64,000 nt of DNA. Source: Ligula intestinalis. Its lineage: Eukaryota; Platyhelminthes; Cestoda; Diphyllobothriidea; Diphyllobothriidae. The stretch covers positions 63,204,166-63,268,165 of the forward strand of contig JAYGXS010000003.1 in assembly GCA_036362985.1 (NCBI GenBank), read 5' to 3'. The translations under genes were made by a program, and so were the position numbers. A model generated the notes under the pieces. That model saw only the letters and a list, made by a program, of their open reading frames with translations, did no database searches and had not been told where the DNA came from. Each line of letters opens with the position of its first letter. The stretch's first letter is position 1. Below, piece after piece: positions 11,806 to 25,201 of the stretch.

Positions 11806-14800
11806 TATTTCTCGATCCGTTTATAAGTGAGAGCCATTACGGATGTCTTTTAGTTGTAAAAATCATATCTCTGCTGTAAAGACTTGCCATGTGATTAAAA
11901 TTCAAATCCGGACCTACATCCTGGGGGAGATACTCGATCAGGCACTTCGCAGAATCTGGCTAAACACTCCCCTTACATTAGCATGAACATACATACATGC
12001 ATGCATCAACCTATAAACATAGTCAAAAAACATTTTTTGTTAAAATGCCTGTTCATCGCCTTGTAAAGAAAGCCAACCAGACGAGAAAACTTTTCAAAAC
12101 GTCAGAATTACCTCCAACTACAAAAGTGAATTCTATGAAAAAAATTAACAGCGAAGCATTAGAGTAGTAAATAAAAGAGCGCAGCATAAAAATATCACGA
12201 ATGTGAAAATGAGTGCCAAGGAAGTCAACGAGCAAAGAGATCTCTCGAGTGTTGGCCTATAAATTCCGACCCTTTCGAAATCTTCCCTATTATTTAATTG
12301 GTTATCTTCTACTCACAGCCGGATGTTGGCCTTTCCCTCAGGGAGTAGACAGAATAATTTTTTTCAAGTTTTTCAGCTGCATTGTTATTTTTGTTGAAGT
12401 CCATTACGTCTTCTGATGGAAACACTGGGTAGCCAGGATTTCATAAAATTTCTATGGCACAGACCATCGACGTTCTATGCTTGTGCTGGAAGTGGAATAC
12501 CTCCTCGTTACCTTAAAATTGTTCAGAAAATTCGACTTCTTGCTTGTACTTTGGATGCTACTTCTTAAATTTAGCTTCTGGCTCCAGTTAACCAGATTTC
12601 ACTAAAATATAACCTTTAGCAGCCTCTATGCTTAAAGCACGGACGCTTTAAATGTTATACATAGAGTTGCCGTGCTATTTTTTCATGTAAATTCGACTGC
12701 TTTACTGCACTGCCCTCAATAGCAGATTTTCTGAGTATTCTTTTAGTGCATAATCCAGGCCTGATGATTTTCTTGGATGATTTCCTTCGGTATACTCAGC
12801 CAGAGCCTCTTTCAACTACCAAAATACGTACACCATTTATCCAAAAATCCACTCTTAGCAGTTTACTTGGTGAAACAGGACGCTAGTTTTTTCTGTACAG
12901 CATAAATAACGGGACAGGACTTATAAAAGCTCGATTTGATAATATCTCTGACGTCCTAAAAGCCAAGAGCTCACTCAGTTTTCTGTCATGCCATGAAATT
13001 GTAGAACAAACCTTGAAATCGCAGGAAACTTTTCCATTCAAAAGCACATTAACACGCTTTAGAGAAAAGCATAAAATTTGGGATGGGTTCTTAACTATTC
13101 TTCTTAAGGGTCATAGTTTCACAGTTTAATAGAAATGTTGCAATTAACTCAACTGCGATACGACTTAGTAACACGCGAGCGATGATGAATTAACTCTGAT
13201 TTTAATTATACAGTTCCAGGGCACTGGTTTATTTTTTGCTAGATGCTTTGATGTTTTCCGGGGTTTTGAGTGGAGTTGGCTGCCTCAAAAATAGATTTTG
13301 GCCTACTCTTATCTGCACTTTAGTTAGTTCAATTAAGTGCATTTTTGTGCATCTAACGTACAAAAACACCTACGGACTTTTTTATATATGGGTATTAACT
13401 CTTATATTATGTTTCAGTTTTGGTGGTCTCCAGTCGTAGACAATAAATATTTTTAAGATTGTGAAGGGAAACTTTATTACAGACCTTTGTTGAATAATAT
13501 TTTCAAAGTGGAACTTGAAACAAAAATGACCACCGATATAAGATTGGCGAAAGTATGAAAAATTCTTTCACAAAGCAAGTGCACAGAAAACAATGAACCC
13601 ATATAATTTCTGCATATATAGTGCTGCTTAATAATATGAAAGACAAATCAACTTGGCTTTACAATTTTTCTGGCTTACTGTGATGTAACGCATGATGAAA
13701 ATGGCATATTCTGACTATTCATGACTTCAATCTTTTCCATTAGTTCTAATCGAAATTAATCCGCAAAACAACCCATGAATTCTCGAAACCTTGTGCAAGT
13801 GAAACAGAAGGATCTAGAAAACTATGATGGACTAAATAAAACCGTTTTTATGTCAAACATTTTGCAAATTAAAAAGAGAAGGACACCAAAGATAAATAAG
13901 AATATGGTTTTGATTTAAAAACGGGAAAAAAGTTTAAGCTGTGTAGTAACAACTTTAAAAAAATTGAGAAAGTATTACCTGAATCCTCCGAGTTTTCAAA
14001 AGTGTTATACAACCAACCAACCAACGAACCCATTAGCAGTCATTACCATTATTTGGTGTTTTCTTAATAATACAGATAGAGTTAAATGTTGAAACAATAG
14101 TAAAAGGCAAAACAATTTAGATTTTCTGACACGAATTTGAAGCAACGTAATAAAGATTAACAAAACAGGTCAGTAATTGTAACCCTTATCACACTAGCAT
14201 TTTTATGGAGAAAATGAGGCAGAGACTGAACTTTTAAATAAGATAGAGAGAAATTATCCCAACAATTGACTACGAAACTAAAAAAAACTTCGGCCAGGCC
14301 TTCCTTAAGCATTTCCTTTTCAGTCTAAGGCAGGGAGTGCAGATGAAGGGCGCGGTCTGCAAAATTCGCTAAGGTAACCCAGCTGTCCTGCAAACGTGCA
14401 CTAAAGCACATTTAAGGGCACAAAGTTCGGCTCAAAACTTAAATTTATCATAGAGGAGACTGCGCTTATTGCCGGTCAGTGCCTACGAGTACAAAGCTTC
14501 CATGAGGATATGCAGAAATAAAAGGTTGGCTTTTGTGCGTCTGCAATATAAAGCTGGTTGCGTTTTCAAGATTTAGATACATTTATTACTACTGGGTCGT
14601 TTTGTGAATATACGAGCCCGATACCTTTATTTCAAGGGTGAAGTAGTGACCAGCGAGCACACATTCTTCCTTTTGCCCAGGATTTTATTTTCCGCTGGAC
14701 AGCATTCTGGGTGCAAGGTCAGTGAGCAGAGTATATGAGGAAACTGTTACCTTCCGACAACCTAATCGTAGTTTTCAAGGCGCTAACAGCAAAAAGGAAT

Positions 14801-14970
14801 TAAAATGGGTTGGTTGCAATTTTGGTATAGCGCTTGTGAGTATGTTTAATTTTCGGTATATTTCCTGATGGAGCATTTAAATATTCACCAGATGCAAAAC
14901 TTTACAGGCACATCAGCCATTGTATGAGATATCCTGCTTCCTTCCTTTCTTCATGTCCGGATCTTACAGT
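11806..14970. other. No recognisable gene
   Basis: AT-rich non-coding sequence. The short open frames (such as 12213-12416 and 13236-13439) lack motifs. The tandem phrase aaccaaccaacgaaccc near 14009 and the catacatacatgcatgcatc run at 11989 are simple repeats. Confidence 0.45.
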
Positions 14971-14975
14971 CCATC

Positions 14976-15006
14976 CTGATGAAGGCTGCTGTTTAGCATC
15001 TGAAAT
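14976..15006 (+). other. Hammerhead-like core motif (H6)
   Basis: CTGATGA at 14976-14982, then 18 nt, then TGAAAT. The intervening bases can fold as TGCT-GTTT-AGCA with an AG/CT pair beyond an internal loop, as helix II would. CUGAUGA...GAAA is the conserved core of hammerhead ribozymes. The cleavage triplet and helices I and III are not verified. It is not obviously part of the H1-H5 repeat family because the flanks differ. Confidence 0.45.
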
Positions 15007-15009
15007 TTA

Positions 15010-16500
15010 CACACGACCAACCAAAACAAAATATTTAACATTTCTTTTGATAAACCTTTTAAGGAAATTCGTTCAGAGTCCTTTGAATGATCATTACTTA
15101 AAATATAGCAACCAAGAAAGTAGTCAAACTCTCATGAAGTCGCCGGCTGTTATAATTGCCGCAGATGGGAGATAGCATAAAATATTAACCAAAGTTTGAA
15201 ATTTGTTTTCAGGCAGAATGAGTTGTTTAGGTCAGGTTGGATTATAGAGATTATTGTGCTTACTGAATGCAGTAGATTTCCTGTCTCATAAAATACCACC
15301 AAAGTTTTAAACCATGCTTTCAATTTGAAAAAATTACTTAAAACGTTTGTAGAATTGTTTATCATGCAACCTTATCTCAAGATATTTCAGTCATATCAAG
15401 ATGCTAGCTTTTGAAAGAGCTTCTTTCTGACCGCCTACAAAAGCATGGCTTGCAAAAATGTCTTCTTAAGTACTATGCATTTGTCTCACTGATGTTCGAT
15501 GTCTTTAAAGACTCCAATTTTTTTATCGAAAACATACAAAAATATGCGTCTTTTTTTATTTTGATAAAAATACTTACATCTTCTTCAAACTTTATGCTCA
15601 AAGAAAGTTTTTAGTTGTTTAAGAGCCTTTTAAATTGTCAAATAACTGTTAACCTTACTGTCCATTACGCTCGCATGCAAGGTTTCCAAACTACATACTG
15701 TACATATTCCGTCTGAAAAAAATCACACACTCCTTTGCGTTACGAAGAACAAGTCACGTAGTTCTTATAAAATTAGGCAATGGAAGTGGACCATGTTATA
15801 TATTTTGTAAGCAACATTAAGAAATTGACGGATATTATATCGTAAGAATGCATATTTCCTTGTTTTCCTAAATGTCCTAATTATAAACCGTTTAAAACCG
15901 AAATGTAACCTTTCTACGGGCCTAAACTTTAGAGCAAGTATAATTTTTAATCAGTGTAATACATGAAAAATAATTGTTTGTGCATGTTTGTGATCAACGG
16001 ATTTATAATGAAATCGCAACTCTATGAAAAAGTGCATCGTTCTTAAGTAGTCAGTCTTGCAACGCAGGTTTCTGAAGGTGGTCGTAAAGAAGCTCATTCG
16101 AACTTTGGCATCTTAATGTGACTGAAATATCCGGGGAATAGGTTGCATGATAACTTATATTAAAGCTGAAGCTGTTTGAATCAAATGCATACTTTCGAAT
16201 TTCAATTGCTCTACCAGGCCATAGGAAATCTACTGTAAATGAGATGTTCACACTCATCAATGACTTTCGCTGTCCTTACAAACCCATGCATATTTCATGA
16301 GGTGTCTTTACAAAATATCTCTTGGCATACTCCATTTGTAGCAACTGGCGTTTTCTTCCTTTTTATACTAAAAAAATAGTTGCTTCAGACATTTTCGTTC
16401 TACCCTCAAATAATTTAATCCGATCTTTTGTTACAATAACATCAAGTATTTCCAAAACGCAAGCCGTAATTTTCTGATAAACAAATAAAATTTATTTCAC
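15010..16500. other. No recognisable gene
   Basis: AT-rich sequence with short unsupported frames; no shared repeat seen. Confidence 0.45.
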
Positions 16501-16860
16501 AATAAACTGTCGATGATCATGGCGGGCTACTTCTATTCGTGTAACCTCGTCAGTGGACTTTGCAATCAGTAGGGGAATATCTAGCCGCATCTTCCACACT
16601 TCTATGATGATGCTGCCCATGGATTCTGCGATACCCTCCTAGGTTCGATCTAGCGTACTACCCCTCCTCTAATGAGCGACAGTTTTTTTCACTGTCTGCT
16701 AGTTTTCCTTTGTTCCACTTCATTGACTCTTGTCATTTTGCATCGCTAATAAGCTGCGATATTATTTTTTTGATATCATAACACGCATGTACAGTAATAG
16801 GGACTTCACATGGACACTTGTACATTAACCTCAAATAAGCTGTACTGAACTGAATTGAAA
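16501..16860 (+). mobile_element. CR1-like retrotransposon 3' UTR fragment
   Basis: The tract beginning GATCATGGCGGGCTACTTCT and containing TTTTTTTCACTGTCTGCTAG resembles 4895-5290 of the retrotransposon 3' UTR (GATCGTGGCGGATTCTCTGG, TTTTTCACTGTCTTCTC) in the same order. It ends at about 16835-16860 with CTCAAATAAG and CTGTACTGAACTGAATTGAA, the same kind of CTCAATAAA + TGAAC tail as at 5461-5487. It is a 5'-truncated copy with no coding part left. Confidence 0.65.
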
Positions 16861-19800
16861 ATCTCATATAGGATCTATACTAATTCGCAAAGAAAATATG
16901 AATCACTTCATAAAAAGCATCAGTAAATGAACAGATACTATGCTTTTCGAATGAAAACTTCACGATCTTAAGAATTAATCCAATTGTAAACTTCATAAGT
17001 CGACAACTAACTTATCGTTTAGTGTAAAAATTTGAAAATATTTAATTTAATTTACCACCAAATGCAGGCAGGAAAATACTTTTATACATGTTTTATATCA
17101 AATATTACATAAATTATATGGACAGCGCAAGCCAATGGAAAGTTTTGATATGCCTCAAATAGATCGTTTTCTTACTGTGTGCGCCGTTTTGTAGGCGATT
17201 GGAAACAATCACGTTTCAAAGCCCACATTCTGCCCTGACAGAAATATCCAAAAATAAGACTTCACGATAATACTACGTCACCACCTTCTCCAAAACACAT
17301 TCAGCCTCTCGGCAACACTGCATGGAATGTGCCATCTACTATATATTTACTATGCACAAAGTCAATGTTAAATGTATACGCTTAAACCTGGGGCTTTAAG
17401 TCTTATTAAGCAATTATTAAAAGTATCACCTCTCAGATCGTGAAAATACGCCTAGATATTTCAAGATTCCATTGTGTTTTTGAAAAAAAAAACGTTCGAG
17501 TTGCATACAAGAGCCACTAAATGTTTCGAGATAACAAAAACTACATGCATATAATTTACCATTTTCCGAATGTTCCTCGTAGGAAATATTAATACTTTAT
17601 ACGATTATTATAATGCTGTAATATTTTATGAGATAATAATACTAGTATTGATTCGGATGCATCTCCCTGAAATATCGAAAACTGGTCAGGGAATATGGTT
17701 AGTTAGCTGACCCCTTCTACTTACAAATCCCCATTAGGTCATGTTTAATGTAAGCACAATCAATTAACGACAACATTCTACTTGCCATTGGAGGTGGCCG
17801 GTTCCAGATTCCAAGAATCCTCCCACAGTCTTCGTAAATTAAGTGAGGCCAAACATCGTCCGAACGGCATGTTTTCTTCAAACTGCCTTGCAGGTTTCCC
17901 AATCCCATATCTCTGTTTTGATATTTGTTTCTCATATTCTGCACCACAATGGCTCTATTTGTTGAAAGTTTAACCACCCAATACATTCTACTATAATTTA
18001 TTAAGTAAATGATGTCTGTGTATTTTAATTTTATCAAAAGTTTACGTGGAATCGAAGTTTCTTGCGCGTGTGAGTCAAAAAATGCTTCCCTTGAAGGGTG
18101 TTTAAAGTATTCCGGCGCACACTATGATAGTCGGCTAAAAATTGAGTTTAGATTCCGGCGTATTTAGATACTCCAAACTCACTTCAGGGCACAGTACTCA
18201 GGAAGTACTTTTCTTCCTAGTAAAGATTTCAGAAGGATTGTGTAAATGTTTGACTTTTTCGCATTCCAATCAATTCTTTGTTACAAAAGCAGTATTGCCT
18301 TTACCTGATAAGTGTAGCTGCAAAAATTGTGTAATATTTCGTGAAATAACTAATTTAATATTGGCCTTTGGCTTCGCAGTATTCCTTACTTTTATCGGTA
18401 GCATTTTATCATTAGCACTAATCCTCGCATATACAAATAGAAGGCATCCTCTGCGTTTTTTGAAATCTTCATCTCATTTTCCTTGTGGACACTAAGCAAG
18501 GCTTCTCGATCTCTCTCTGACCTCTTGCTACACTGTAAAGATTACTAGTATTAATTGATCAGGGAATTCCATGGATACTTGCAACCTTTTCTGAATACTA
18601 GCTTGCGAATGTTTTCACGAAAACCTAACGCCAAAAAGAGCGTTCAGTAAAGTATTATTTATCACTTTTTGCAGACTGAAAGTGTGGACACGCTTATAAT
18701 TGTTCAGCCATTTTCTCGGAAACATCGAATTTTGTGCTTCAGAATTTAATCCTGAGATGTAATAATAATTCCGTCAAGTAACAATGTTTTGCTTACATTA
18801 AGCACCACAATCACAAAATTTTGAAGAGACAAACCATTCAGCAAAGGGCTGTAGTTTTGTTTAATTATCGAGGAACTGATTGGGATAACGGTGACCAGAA
18901 GGATGTGCGCACTGGAAATTAGAGTCACTTATAGCCTTTTGTTTTTGCTACTAAACAGCATTAAAAAGGGATGCCAGCTTGATATTCCTCCCGGACGCAT
19001 CTGTCACAACTGGTAACTCTACGTTTATACCTTCTGATGGTAAGGCAAACGGGACTGCGTTAAAAACCACCATCTGGTTGAATTTCATGATGTGGGGACT
19101 GAATATTCCATACCATACGCATCGAGTTAATTTTCTCCCATTTTAGTGTTTGCCGGAATAACTGTCACGTAGGATGAGGGACAGACATACTCGATTAAAA
19201 GGCCGGGGATAATTATTTTACTTTAGGCGGCAGGAATATTAGTGGCAGGAGTTACGCAAAACCGCATGCATCCATATATGACTGTAAAAAAATTGGCCTC
19301 ACTCTCTATGGTATTTTGGCGTGTGTAAGACCTTTCTAATGTGTTCAGAAACGGCATTCATGAAATCGGCGTGTGGTACAATGTCCACAGCTGGACAGAG
19401 AACACAATAAAAATTCCAGCATTTTGAGACTGGTTGAATAAATCATTGAGAGTAGTTTGAACAGAAAAATTTGATTGTTCTAATAGTATGGAAGTGACGT
19501 ACACCGATGCATCCCCTTTTGCCTACAAGCTGCATTCGTGAACGCTCCCGAGTAGTCCCATAGCAATGAGCAGCAGTATTAGAGGTGTGCTACTCCTCAT
19601 GGCAAAGTAACTTAAGCGACATTTTCTGCTTTATTTGCTGCCCCAGGCCAGCATAAATCGGGCCCAGGGATTCTGTGATCATAAATTTAAATCCGGACCA
19701 ATTGCCTATTATTCATTTTGGTCAAACGCTCCTCTAGATGCATCATGCCTTATGCCCATCAACTAGCACAGGAAAGATTCAGTAACATCCGATTTGCGCA

Positions 19801-19979
19801 TTTTCAAATTGATCCTTGCCAGTTGTCTGTTTTATACAGTGATTGATGGTTCTTATCGAAGGCGCAGGGAAAAACAGCAGCAAAGAATTTATTAATAAGT
19901 ACCTGCTCGCAGCAACAGGGAAATTTGACTATCTTAGTAACAATGAAATAACCAGATCTCCCTGCCGGTACCCTTCATT
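16861..19979. other. No recognisable gene
   Basis: AT-rich sequence. The open frames at 17717-18037 (minus) and 18142-18495 (plus) show no motif and no convincing splice sites. The latter would contain a hydrophobic stretch (LILAFGFAVFLTFIGSILSL), which AT-rich chance frames often show. Confidence 0.4.
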
Positions 19980-21180
19980 GGGTTGCACTTCTCGCTAGGC
20001 GACATGCTAGTGCGACCCTCAAGGCAACACTTTGATATTCGTGTAGGCGGCAGGCAGAAGTGGAGGGGAAGGGGCAACCCGATTCAGAGGATTCACGTCT
20101 CGCACACTATATCGCCTTTCTCCTTCGCACTCTCCTATCCCGCCACTCCCCTGCCCTCTTACACAACCTACTCGAATTTGAAGGCCTCTGGCTCCAGAAT
20201 ACGGCCTGCACGGCACCTCTCCCCGACATTTAAACCGCACATACATACTGTAGGCGTCAAAATGCGGCGCCTTGCTTCCTCCCCCTCTTCCGTCCGCTTC
20301 TTCCTAGGCGATGTGGATATATAATTACACACACACACACACACACACACATCACCGTCTTGATGCACTTCGTCTTTCGTACCAGCTTCTTATGTTGCGA
20401 ATGTGGACTGGGGAGGAGGGGGGGGGTGGGGGGCGAGAGGAGGGCAAAGCATAAAATCTGCAAGAATATGTGTGCGGTCTGTGACAGGGCTTAACGCCTG
20501 CGCTTGTGCCTGTGTATGTGTGTGGTCCGCCCGCTCTCTCTCTCCCTCTCTCTTTGATATCACAGGGTGGTACTGCGATTTGACGTTATTTTTTTGGTGT
20601 CCCGTTCTGTGTGTGTGTGCGCGCGCGCGGGCGGGCGTGCACGTTCGCGCAAACACATACTGCCCATTTCATGCACGCGTGCACTTGTGCCCAGATGAGC
20701 ACAACAGGTGGTGGCAATGCATACTTGGCTACAGGCACATTTCAGTCGCGTAATATCCCAGATGTCGACTTCCCGATGGGTTGCTTAATGACCACGTGCT
20801 GCCCACACTTGCTGCTACTACTCTTCGAGTCCACGCAGAGCAGTTTACAATTCCAGTGTACATGGGGGGGGGGAGGGAGCGTGGAAGTTCGTACCATGCG
20901 CCCCCCGCTCTCACCCTCCCCCCTCACCGGTTTTAGCTCAGGTTTCCGCGACGACGACGACGACGACGATGGTGAAAGACCACGTCCGTAGGCAAAACGG
21001 GGGCACACAGATGCCAGCATCAGCGTCTGCGAAATATAGTAGCAGATGGTCTCTATACGCAGCATAGAGTAGCAGCAGCATCCAAAACCCTGCTCTTCTC
21101 TCTATCTCTCCCTGTCGCTCTGCAGATAGGCCTCCGGCTGCCTGTCGACAGTTGGCCACGTTTTGCTCTGTACTGGAAAT
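19980..21180. other. GC-rich low-complexity island 1
   Basis: Base composition changes sharply to GC- and CpG-rich, with purine and pyrimidine runs (G-runs near 20410-20430 and 20865-20880, CT-runs near 20530), a CA repeat and a CGA-repeat (about 20949-20970). Several frames stay open only because of composition. A minus-strand frame (20742-21065) has a serine run and a plausible donor (CCG|GTGAGG near 20930), but no partner exon was found. It may be a promoter or exon island of an unseen gene. Confidence 0.4.
20327..20350. repeat. CA dinucleotide microsatellite
   Basis: Uninterrupted AC repeat of about twelve units inside GC-rich island 1. Confidence 0.95.
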
Positions 21181-21815
21181 GGAATTGACAATCGGCCACC
21201 ATCTCTGTCGATGCCGAGGTGGCTTTATTTTCTCAGGCTTACATGTATTGTGTGTGCAGGGAGAGCGACCTGAGGCTTACACACAATGTGCTCAAGTGAT
21301 AGCAACAAGTACTACGATTGAATAATTGAGCTTATATTAGCTGTAAAAAAAATTCAATCTAATGGTGGATTTTTTGAACACAAACCTTCACGTACGTTCC
21401 GCGCAAGTTCTACGAAAATCAAGGGCAAAACATTTTTGTACTTTATCAGTGAAATATTCTGATGTTTAGAAATCACTGAATACGCAAAAGGAAGAAGTGA
21501 ATTCGACCAGAAGAACCAGTTAAGGTGATTTAACATTTTGTATATTTTATTGATAAACCGATTGGTGGTAAAGGAAAAAATACAAGAAATGCAACTGCTT
21601 ACGCAAGACCACTAATATGAGGAAGACGTTTAATGTTTAAAACTTTTTAGCGTGGAACGGGACCAAACAGCACTACAGTTTGTAATACTTTTCGCTACTT
21701 ATTTGTCAGGAGTTTTCTGGCTTTATGCTCCATCGGAAATTAGATAGTTCAGTCGTATTAATAATAGCCATAAAAGAGGTAATTATTTGTCAAACAGGAG
21801 AACATTGCTGAAAAA
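21181..21815. other. No recognisable gene
   Basis: Return to AT-rich sequence; no supported feature. Confidence 0.45.
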
Positions 21816-21962
21816 GACCAAGAAGACTGAAATGGCCACTGCTGGCTTATTCGCCGTCACCAGACAGCCAACCCAACGCCAGGTTTAGAACCACCCGAGG
21901 ATCGAACCCACAACCTGCGTAGCTGCTGTGTGGCTTCTGGCGGGGCTCGGGACCAGTAAGTC
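21816..21962 (-). mobile_element. tRNA-derived SINE, family A, copy 1
   Basis: In reverse orientation the tract holds the family phrases: a B-box-like GGTTCGATCCTCGGG (plus: cccgaggatcgaaccc, 21895-21910), then GGTGACGGCGAATAAGCC and AGCAGTGGCCATTTCAGTCT. The tRNA-like head lies to the right (towards 21960). It is rather diverged. Non-autonomous; it would depend on another element's RT. Confidence 0.65.
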
Positions 21963-22959
21963 CCATTACTCATCCTTTAACGTCTATGCGCCAAGTTGAA
22001 TCATGCTTCAAACATTTTGACCCATTCAGTCCCTGCCTGGATGATCTGAAAGGTGAATCGCAAAATTTAGATTTCGATGAAAAATTGTGAAATTCCGCAA
22101 TAATTAATTTCAGGAGTACCTAGAATAATACTGCAGATGTGCTTTGAAAGGAGATGAAGACTTCTTTTTAGCAATCCTACGGGATAATAAAGAAGTATTT
22201 GTTGATAAATTGTGGTAATTAAATTCGGATTTAATTTTCGCAATATAGACGACGTACTTTAAATCTAATTCTCATTTTTGACCAGTACCTAATGGGGGTA
22301 AGGAATAAGCTTATAGTAGAATTCCGATGGTAGGAATGATTCTATAGTTGCACCATTTTAGGTGCTTCCTGTTATAGTAGCACTGGTAACACTGTTTCAT
22401 TCAAAACAAACCCTAGGGCACACGTGTTGACTTCTTGCTGTAGTAGCTTTGGTTTCAAGGAAACATAGTATGGAAAGGAATTAAGCCCTTAAGATGTTTT
22501 ATCTCCTCTTCGTTGTGCGAAATATAAGCAAGTTTGCTCTCGTCTTATCCACAAGAGAGGAGCCAGCACTGAGGGTTTGTAAAGCTTTGGTTGCCGCGCA
22601 TACGTAAGCGGCCGAAGGCAGTGTTGTGTAGTGATCTCCCGTGCTACGCCATGCATGAATTCACATGATTGCAATCTCTACCTACATTCAGGACAGCCGC
22701 CTACCCCACGTGAACGCTTGTCTGGCGCGGCCCACTAACATGCGTGCAGTAGCTGGCCTCCCCTAACCTGGCCAATCACTTTCAAGGCCGACGCACAAAG
22801 GACCTCACTGCGATGACTGCCTACGCTCTCACCACTTTGGATGAAGGAAACCTGGGTTGCTTAATCGATTGAACATTCAGTGAAGGCCAGCTTGACGGTA
22901 AAATGAAGCAGAAGGGAACGACATCAAAAGCAACAAAATATCTGAATAAGTGAACCTTG
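21963..22959. other. No recognisable gene
   Basis: Non-coding between two SINE copies. The frames at 22489-22674 and 22821-23012 (minus) are unsupported; the second overlaps SINE sequence. Confidence 0.4.
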
Positions 22960-23106
22960 CCGACAAATAAAATGGGGACTGGAATGACCACTTCCGCTTT
23001 ATTAGCCATCATCGGCCAGCCATACCCAATCCCAGATTGTGCACCGTCCGGGACTCGAACCTGCGACCTGTTGACTAGAAGTCAAATAGGTGGTGTCCTA
23101 GCTTAA
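22960..23106 (-). mobile_element. tRNA-derived SINE, family A, copy 2
   Basis: Reverse orientation. GGGACTCGAACCTGCGACC (23050-23068) is the complement of a near-canonical RNA polymerase III B box, and the A-box region lies near 23090. Leftwards follow the body phrase with gggtatggctggccgatgatggc and the 3' phrase aagtggtcattccagtcccc. The best-preserved B box of the family in this window. Confidence 0.75.
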
Positions 23107-23280
23107 GTCCCGGAAATTGTTTGAATAAGCTAAAGTTCTCCAGACAAGTTAACACACCAAAAATAAACATAGAAATTTACTTATATTTACTATTTACTTA
23201 TAGTTTATTCGGTGTAACGAATTTTGGCATTTTTTTCTTACTTTTACTTGGTAGTTTATTGTGTTTCTTGATATTCCTAA

Positions 23281-23402
23281 AAACATTTGGTGGTTAGGAG
23301 GTCGTCTACTTCATGTTACCTGGAGTCAAACTTGCCGTTCTGGAGTTAGGTTAGTATAGCTTGCGGCGCAAAAGTGCCGCGAATATTTTCAATTTATATG
23401 CG
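23281..23402 (-). mobile_element. Partial inner block of the long-TIR element
   Basis: GGTGGTTAGGAGGTCGTCTA through TTCTGGAGTTAGGTTAGTAT to TTTATATGCG is the reverse complement of the central block of copy B (about 23630-23745). It lies only about 40 bp left of copy B's left end, without TIRs of its own. It is either a fragment of an opposite-facing copy or part of a rearrangement. Confidence 0.65.
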
Positions 23403-23438
23403 TATCAATCTTACGTTATTTTATTTTATTTGGTTTGC

Positions 23439-24015
23439 TGGCATAAGTAGCTTATGCAGTTCCCCTCATATACCCCTATTCCTAGCATTTTGTCCTATGA
23501 AAATGGTGGATATAGGGATTTTAGGGTGCGGAAACAGGAGATGCAGAGAAGGAAATTTTTTAAAGTAAGTGTAAAGCGAAAAAAATTAGTCGACATTTTT
23601 TTCCCGCAGCCGCTGAGAGTAAGTTGTTCCGCATGTAAATTGAAGGTAAGCGCGGCGTTTCACGCCACGGACTACAGTAATCTAGCTCCAAAACAGTAAG
23701 TTTGACCTCAGGTAAGTTGAAGTAGACGACCTCCTAACCACTATTTTCATTTATTCATGAATTTCGAGAGATCTGCAATTTGCTACTCCGTTTTTGTGCT
23801 TCACATTAAAAGATAATACAGATTAGGAAAATCCACAGATATAAACCAACGACACTTATAACCAAAACAAAATAAAAATGTATATAACAGTTATTAAAGT
23901 ATATTCCACTGCGTATCCTAATTCCCCACCCATAAAACCCTATAACTACCGTTTTCGTAGAACAACGTGTTGGGAGAAGGGATTAATGAGGGGGACTACA
24001 TAAGCTATTGTTGCA
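23439..24015 (+). mobile_element. Long-TIR non-autonomous element, copy B
   Basis: About 575 bp. Left end GTAGCTTATGCAGTTCCCCT, right end GGGGGACTACATAAGCTATT, inverted with similarity for about 100 bp (both arms include the phrase read as CCATTTTCATAGGACAAAA or its complement). The central GC-rich hairpin reads GCGGCGTTTCACGCC. The centre has the opposite orientation to copy A and the same as copy C. Possible short target repeat TTTGCT on both sides, not certain. No coding capacity. Confidence 0.75.
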
Positions 24016-24905
24016 AGTTTGCTTAACTTATTTTTTTGCAAGTTCAGTTTGCAGTTTAATTTTCAGTTTATTATGTTTACTATTTTTATTTAAGTTTTGG
24101 ATTATTTTCAGAGTAAATTCAGTTTATCTTACCCTAGCTTAATTGATTTTACTTTAAGTGAGTAATTATTTTAATTTAGTAACGTTCTTATCGTTGCATA
24201 TTTGCACATCTTAATCATGGTGCACTTTGTTGTTGACAAATATAAGGGCAGTTGAATAATCATTCGTGCTTTTTCTACTTTTGTAAACGTTTTTTATTTA
24301 CGTTTAGTTCCTTTGTGTTGCCCAGATTTTATCCTTTTTATTTCACCCGGTTCTGTGTCACAGAAGGATGGGGTTTTCACGTGCTGATCATGAGCTTAAA
24401 CGAGGATTCTACCGTCAAATGGTCTAACCAATGAGCCATCGGTTCGTTGTATTGCTGTTTCGATTGGATATATTGACACTCGTGCATTGACTAGATGGCC
24501 ATTCCACTTGGCCATTGTACTTGTCGGTAATATGTACTTCCTATAGTACTAGCTGCCGTGCATTTGTGGTCGGGACTCGAGAATGAGCCCTAAGGCAGAG
24601 TGCAACGAAAAATTCTCGCAACCGATCGATGAGCATCCATCCTCTAAAAAGTATTTGTATAATGGGAAACGCCTCCAGTCTGTTTAAGTGGCTAAATTTT
24701 TTCCGGTAATCGAGTGCACGGGGTTTTGTACACCTTGTAATGGAACCCAATAATACTAGATATGGGGAAGCTATAGATATTCAAGTGTGTACTCGGGAAA
24801 ACGGGAATATTATCGACGGAGAAATGAGTATGGTGAGCTTCAAGCACTGTGGTCGTATTACTCTAAAACGGCTGAAACATATAATATTTGGTATAATCTC
24901 TTGAG
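24016..24905. other. No recognisable gene
   Basis: Very T-rich on the left (24020-24360), then mixed sequence. No supported frame. Confidence 0.4.
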
Positions 24906-25201
24906 CCAAGTCAAGTCAAGTTTATTAAAGGAAATATAGGCAAATGCCTTTGAACTCCCCATTGGTACATAGTATTTAAGAAATGCATTGGCACAACCGA
25001 ACATTTCAAAGAAGTCGTTTACATAATTGAAGGCAAGTTCTCGCTTGTTTTAGGTAATACACTCATATGTGGTGATGTCAGTTAACACAATCCAACAGGT
25101 GTAACTGAGCAAAAAGAGCAGACAGCGAAAAAACTCATAAGGTATGGCTCATAAGTCAAAAATGGAATGTCATTTGTGGTTTTTAGGAGAAAACCTGTCG
25201 C
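24906..25201 (-). mobile_element. Retroposon 3' tail, TCAAG type, copy 1
   Basis: Begins with CCAAGTCAAGTCAAGTTTAT and is closely matched by 46951-47229. Seen from the minus strand it ends ...AATAAACTTGACTTGAC, that is a polyadenylation-like AATAAA followed by a short tandem tail. This is the architecture of CR1/L2-type 3' ends. No RT code was found on its far side, so it is heavily 5'-truncated. Confidence 0.65.

Noticed and set aside
20403..20991. Plus-strand frames of 116-126 codons in island 1
   Set aside because: G-rich and GT-rich low complexity; Asp run from CGA repeat; no domain or splice support.
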